A DNA stretch of 39,240 bases from contig REDJ01000142.1 in assembly GCA_007693555.1 (NCBI GenBank), forward strand, positions 1 through 39,240. The letters run 5' to 3'. Below the pieces are notes generated by a model. That model saw only the letters and a program-made list of their open reading frames with translations, made no database searches and was not told the origin of the DNA. The DNA is from Bacteroidota bacterium. GTDB taxonomy: Bacteria; Bacteroidota; Bacteroidia; Bacteroidales; UBA7960. The position numbers were made by a program, and so were the translations under genes. The number at the start of each line of letters is the position of its first letter. The first letter of the stretch is position 1. Below are positions 36,653-39,240 of the stretch, piece after piece.

Positions 36653-37210
36653 ATGCAAAGAGAAGAGGCTTTGAATCTACTTCATGACTATATAAAAAAC
36701 CCCAAAATGATAGCCCATTGTCTGGCATCCGAAGCTGTTATGCGGGCAATGGCCAAAAGACTCAATGAAGACCCCGATAAGTGGGGCCTGGCCGGTTTAC
36801 TGCACGATCTGGATGTGGAAATCACCCATGCCGATATGAAAGTGCATGCCATGGAAACCGCAAGAATCCTCAAAGAAAAAGGTATAGATGAGGAAATCGT
36901 GGAAGCTGTGATGCTGCACAACGAACATGCAGAGCATGGCCGTGAACGTACCAAAAAATTTCATTTTGCATTATCAGCCGGTGAAACCATTACCGGCCTC
37001 ATAACGGCTACAGCACTGGTTTATCCCGATAAAAAAGTAAACAGTGTAAAACCCAAATCCATCCTGAAAAGGATGAAAGAAAAAGCTTTTGCCGCCTCCG
37101 TAAGCCGCGAAAGTATTATGGAGTGCGAAAAGGCCGGAATACCATTGCCTGAGTTTGTGGAACTGTCACTCAATGCCATGAAGGAAATTGAAGACGGTGG
37201 CGAGAGCTGA
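36653..37210 (+). CDS. HD-domain (HDIG-type) phosphohydrolase
   Basis: A 185-residue metal-dependent phosphohydrolase of the HD superfamily. The expected ligands are visible: His22 in MIAHCLASE, the His51-Asp52 pair in AGLLHDLDVE, and the following His65 and His89 regions (KVHAMETA, VMLHNEHAEHG). In related proteins the substrate is a nucleotide, but it cannot be assigned here. It is preceded by its own -7 box and followed by a 166-base spacer with the toxin-antitoxin promoter. Confidence 0.85.
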   Translation: MQREEALNLLHDYIKNPKMIAHCLASEAVMRAMAKRLNEDPDKWGLAGLLHDLDVEITHADMKVHAMETARILKEKGIDEEIVEAVMLHNEHAEHGRERTKKFHFALSAGETITGLITATALVYPDKKVNSVKPKSILKRMKEKAFAASVSRESIMECEKAGIPLPEFVELSLNAMKEIEDGGES

Positions 37211-37277
37211 TGGATGGATAACGGGGCTTGCATTTCAACCAGTTCAGTTTAGGGTTTTTTTCAATGGATGAATATGC

Positions 37278-37308
37278 TTGCAATAGCAGTAATTGTTTCG
37301 TAAATTTG
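37278..37308 (+). promoter_or_regulatory. Promoter of the toxin-antitoxin operon
   Basis: TTG (37278-37280), a 20-base spacer and TAAATTTG (37301-37308) match the Bacteroidota consensus exactly. The leader to the antitoxin ATG at 37377 is about 60 bases. Confidence 0.6.
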
Positions 37309-37376
37309 TAATGGACTTATGTTGATATACATGCACATGGCTTAAACAAACCATGGCCTAAAGGAAATTTCTGGTT

Positions 37377-37586
37377 ATGCAAAGAATTGTTATAGATATA
37401 CCCGACAATAAAATCAACTTTTTTTTGGAGTTGATACGTAATCTTGGTTTTAAAAAGGTGCAAAAGCTTTCACTTGAAGATAAAGAGTTTGTAGAAGGAA
37501 CCAAAAAATCACTTGAGCAGGTGGAGCAACATTTAAAGGGTGAAATAAAGTTAAAGACAGCGGAACAGTTAGCAGATGAGCTTTAA
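37377..37586 (+). CDS. Putative antitoxin of a RelE/ParE-type pair
   Basis: A 69-residue protein with a short beta-strand start (MQRIVIDIPDNKINFFLELI) and an alpha-helical, charged C-terminal half (LEQVEQHLKGEIKLKTAEQL). This is typical of ribbon-helix-helix-like or unclassified antitoxins that wrap the toxin. The stop codon overlaps the start of the toxin gene by 11 bases, the usual antitoxin-toxin arrangement. The DNA-binding family is not clear from sequence. Confidence 0.8.
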   Translation: MQRIVIDIPDNKINFFLELIRNLGFKKVQKLSLEDKEFVEGTKKSLEQVEQHLKGEIKLKTAEQLADEL

Positions 37587-37905
37587 TATTTATACCACCG
37601 ACTTTTTTTCCAGGCAACTGAAAAGGCTTTCCAAAAAGTACCCCTCATTAAAAAACGACTTTGTAATACTGACGAACTCCCTTAAAAAGAAACCAATACA
37701 AGGACAGCATCTTGGAAAGGACTGCTATAAAATTCGTATGACCATTAGCTCAAAAGGTAAAGGGAAAAGAGGTGGGAGTCGGGTTATTACCTGTGTTAAA
37801 GTGATGGCCGGCTCGGTATATCTGCTTTCAATTTATGATAAAGGGCAAAAGGAAAATATTTCAGACAGGGAACTGGATACCCTTTTAAAAATGGCAGGTT
37901 TATAA
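37576..37905 (+). CDS. RelE/ParE-family toxin
   Basis: A 109-residue basic protein of the RelE/ParE superfamily, a ribosome-dependent mRNA interferase or gyrase-type toxin. Visible are the start FNIYTTDFFSRQLKRLSKKYP, the central substrate strands KDCYKIRMTISSKGKGKRGG and VITCVKVMAGSVYLLSIYDK, and the end LDTLLKMAGL. Many Lys and Arg residues and the Tyr in YLLSIYDK fit a RelE-like active site. Whether it cuts mRNA is not shown. Confidence 0.85.
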   Translation: MSFNIYTTDFFSRQLKRLSKKYPSLKNDFVILTNSLKKKPIQGQHLGKDCYKIRMTISSKGKGKRGGSRVITCVKVMAGSVYLLSIYDKGQKENISDRELDTLLKMAGL

Positions 37906-37947
37906 TATATAGAATATACCCTGAAAAACCCAGAACTGCTTCACTGA

Positions 37948-37975
37948 TTTCGGGAAGTGGAAACACTCCCCGAAA
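37948..37975. repeat. Strong hairpin with GAAA tetraloop downstream of the toxin gene
   Basis: TTTCGGGAAGTG-GAAA-CACTCCCCGAAA makes a 12-position stem with one A-C mismatch, 42 bases after the toxin stop. The loop is a GNRA tetraloop on the plus strand. No T-run follows on either strand. Confidence 0.55.
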
Positions 37976-38057
37976 GAGAAAAATCGGTACTGCTGGAAAT
38001 AATTGGAGCCCAGGTAAGTGGTTGTCATTTTTATGAAACCACAGGCCTGATTGTAAG

Positions 38058-38126
38058 GGCCGGGCTTGACCGGCCATTTCTGTTTTTTCATGGATGATAC
38101 GTAGGGACAAGGCTTGACCTGTCCCT
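38058..38126. repeat. Two related REP-like inverted repeats
   Basis: The first is GGCCGG-GCTTGA-CCGGCC (38058-38075). The second is AGGGACA(A)GG-CTTGA-CCTGTCCCT (38103-38126), a 9-pair stem with one bulged A. Both share the core GGCTTGACC in the loop region, so they look like two variants of one element. Confidence 0.5.
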
Positions 38127-38264
38127 GAATTGATTGTATCAATGAAAATACCGGGAATATTTCAGGGTGGTTTTTGAAATTTCTATGCAGTTCCGCCTGT
38201 ATGGACCGTTTCCATGATTATAGATTTACTGTCTTGAATAGCTTTTTTTATGTAAATCTTTTGT

Positions 38265-38459
38265 TCATGATATTGTATCGCTATTTTTAACAACTCTTCT
38301 TAATATAAATAGTGCTGAGAATGCACCAAAAGTAAACCAAAATCCATAATCGAAAACCTTAATTAAAATCGGACTTTTAAAATACTGCACTAAAAAGGTT
38401 TGATAAACCATCATTAACAAGAAAAGAACTGAAACTACTCCGTAAACTTTATTAAACAT
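38265..38459 (-). CDS. Small two-helix membrane protein (unrecognised)
   Basis: A 64-residue protein that I do not recognise. It has two hydrophobic helices (VYGVVSVLFLLMMVYQTFLV, about 5-24, and VFDYGFWFTFGAFSALFIL, about 35-53) and a short charged tail (RRVVKNSDTIS). It starts 6 bases after the stop of the neighbouring small membrane gene and is the last of three minus-strand genes reaching the right edge. The very AT-rich composition is unlike the genes to the left. It might be an immunity-like protein for the large upstream gene (inference). Confidence 0.6.
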   Translation of the reverse strand: MFNKVYGVVSVLFLLMMVYQTFLVQYFKSPILIKVFDYGFWFTFGAFSALFILRRVVKNSDTIS

Positions 38460-38465
38460 AGTAAA

Positions 38466-38651
38466 CTAATTAGTGTGTGGTTTTGTCTTCCATTTTAAAA
38501 ATTCAAACAATAAAAACAAGAATATAACTAATACTCTTAAACCCATATACCAGTTTTCATGACGAATACCAAAATCATCAGCAAAAAAGAAGTCAAATAA
38601 TAGCCCAATTAAGGCAACTGTTATTATTATTTTACTAATAAATCTAATCAT
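38466..38651 (-). CDS. Small two-helix membrane protein (unrecognised)
   Basis: A 61-residue protein that I do not recognise, with two hydrophobic helices (FISKIIITVALIGLLFDFFF, about 4-23, and YMGLRVLVIFLFLLFEFL, about 35-52). The last residues are basic (KWKTKPHTN). It lies 41 bases after the stop of the partial gene at the right edge and 6 bases before the next small gene. By hand count 38521-38640 is about 28% GC, far below the rest of the window. Either small gene could protect against the product of the upstream gene, but nothing in the sequence proves it. Confidence 0.6.
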   Translation of the reverse strand: MIRFISKIIITVALIGLLFDFFFADDFGIRHENWYMGLRVLVIFLFLLFEFLKWKTKPHTN

Positions 38652-38692
38652 ATAATTTTTATTTGATTTAAAACTCAGAATTAATAATTATT

Positions 38693-39240
38693 TTATGGAC
38701 GTGGCATTACAACTCTTGTCCTGTCAGATTCATTTACAGGTGTTTGTGGCTGAGCAAGTTTTAAATTTGTTTGGTCATTAAAATCTTTAATTAAACTTGC
38801 TCCATGAAGAGTAATTATGCCCCAGCGTATAACACCTTCCCAGTCATTCGGATTGAATTGTGGCATACGGGGTTGGTTATGAATTGGATTTAAGAATGGC
38901 GGTTCATAAGTATAATGTAGCTTAGGGAGATCTAACTTCCCGTCTTTGTCATAAACGAACTCATTCCATAAAATTAAAACAGTCCCGGTGATGTAAAGTC
39001 CAAAACCTACTAAACTTGAAGCACCTTCAGGAAGGAACATTAATCTTATACCTAATTCTATTAATCCTTCTTCTTTTGTTTGTGGTAACTCATCAAAGTT
39101 AAACTCAATAGGTTTAATTTCATTTTTTTTATTCGAACCAACAGCTGTCGGTACTTCATCATTCACCGCCTCTCCTGTTCTACGACTTCCCCCACCACCA
39201 CTCATCCCCGGCGGGCTGTTATACTGCACACCATTGATGA
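38693..39240 (-). CDS. C-terminal part of an unrecognised protein, cut by the right edge
   Basis: The frame is open to the right edge. The last visible upstream residues read INGVQYNSPPGMSGGGGSRR, and no stop precedes them, so the GTG at 39229 need not be the true start. The visible 182 or so residues have a Gly/Pro-rich linker, then an acidic stretch (FNFDELPQTKEEGLIELG). One hydrophobic helix follows (PEGASSLVGFGLYITGTVLIL), then a polar tail with several Trp, Tyr and Pro (NPNDWEGVIRWGIITLHG). No family is recognised. The Gly-rich linker before a compact domain, with two small membrane genes downstream, resembles the end of a polymorphic (RHS-type) effector with immunity genes; this is inference only. 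Confidence 0.6.
   Translation of the reverse strand, partial: INGVQYNSPPGMSGGGGSRRTGEAVNDEVPTAVGSNKKNEIKPIEFNFDELPQTKEEGLIELGIRLMFLPEGASSLVGFGLYITGTVLILWNEFVYDKDGKLDLPKLHYTYEPPFLNPIHNQPRMPQFNPNDWEGVIRWGIITLHGASLIKDFNDQTNLKLAQPQTPVNESDRTRVVMPRP

Larger units (their letters stand above)
37906..38264. other. Gene-free, hairpin-rich spacer after the toxin-antitoxin pair
   Basis: About 360 bases contain four inverted repeats (37948-37975, 38058-38075, 38103-38126 and TTGAT-TGT-ATCAA at 38130-38142). Short open frames exist on both strands but have no family features. A frame reading EVETLPEREKSVLLEI from about 37955 could be a decayed gene remnant; I cannot identify it. Confidence 0.5.

Noticed and set aside
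37796-38142. Two overlapping minus-strand frames of 80 and 104 codons across the hairpin-rich spacer.
   Set aside because: They read through the inverted repeats and part of the toxin gene and show no protein family features.
1-39240. tRNA, rRNA, CRISPR arrays or insertion sequences.
   Set aside because: I saw no cloverleaf-like or rRNA sequence, no regular direct repeat array and no transposase gene in the window.

Overview
The window looks like a chromosomal segment of a Bacteroidota bacterium, most likely of the Bacteroidales/Marinilabiliales type. The reasons are a complete porP-gldK-gldL-gldM-gldN cluster for the type IX secretion system (T9SS), two predicted T9SS cargo proteins with C-terminal sorting domains, the Bacteroidota gene order ftsX-DUF3098-uppP-truB-queA, and several promoters of the Bacteroidota form TTG-N~20-TAnnTTTG. 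Overall composition is AT-rich. I saw no rRNA, tRNA, CRISPR array or insertion sequence.

Layout. 1-3923 (-): a gingipain-type C25 peptidase with a T9SS sorting domain, cut by the left edge only at its last codon or codons. 4314-6707 (-): rbfA, a methyltransferase and a LolC/E-type permease. 7029-8411 (+): class II fumarase, followed by a bidirectional terminator. 8477-14531 (-): gldN, gldM, gldL, gldK and porP, transcribed as porP-gldKLMN. 14986-18525 (-): an arginase-fold protein that lacks key metal ligands, then topA. 18794-20134 (+): miaB with a TTG start. 20155-25068 (-): ispD, queA, truB, uppP, a DUF3098 protein and ftsX. 25277-25948 (+): inorganic pyrophosphatase. 25957-28257 (-): dprA and an ATP-grasp protein. 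28425-30203 (-): a parallel beta-helix T9SS cargo protein. 30350-31441 (+): a MurG-like glycosyltransferase. 31445-32928 (-): a ChaN-like protein and cytidine deaminase. 33290-34296 (+): a small YtxH/holin-like envelope-stress-type module. 34375-35538 (-): a membrane-anchored metallophosphoesterase. 35732-37210 (+): an SDR oxidoreductase and an HD-domain protein. 37377-37905 (+): a RelE/ParE-type toxin-antitoxin pair. 37906-38264: a gene-free stretch with four hairpins. 38265-39240 (-): three unrecognised genes, very AT-rich, the most upstream running off the right edge.

How the genes fit together. GldK/GldN (periplasmic ring) and GldL/GldM (inner-membrane motor) should energise secretion of proteins such as the C25 peptidase and the beta-helix protein encoded in the same window. 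The residues central to the motor (GldL Glu49, GldM Arg9) are present. Most other genes are housekeeping: translation and tRNA modification (rbfA, miaB, truB, queA), isoprenoid and peptidoglycan lipid carrier (ispD, uppP), cell division (ftsX), DNA topology (topA) and central metabolism (fumC, ppa, cdd).

The most interesting points are the probable pseudo-arginase between topA and the T9SS cluster, the possible effector/immunity-like cassette at the right edge, a perfect palindrome upstream of the C25 peptidase gene, and a hairpin-rich intergenic stretch after the toxin-antitoxin pair.
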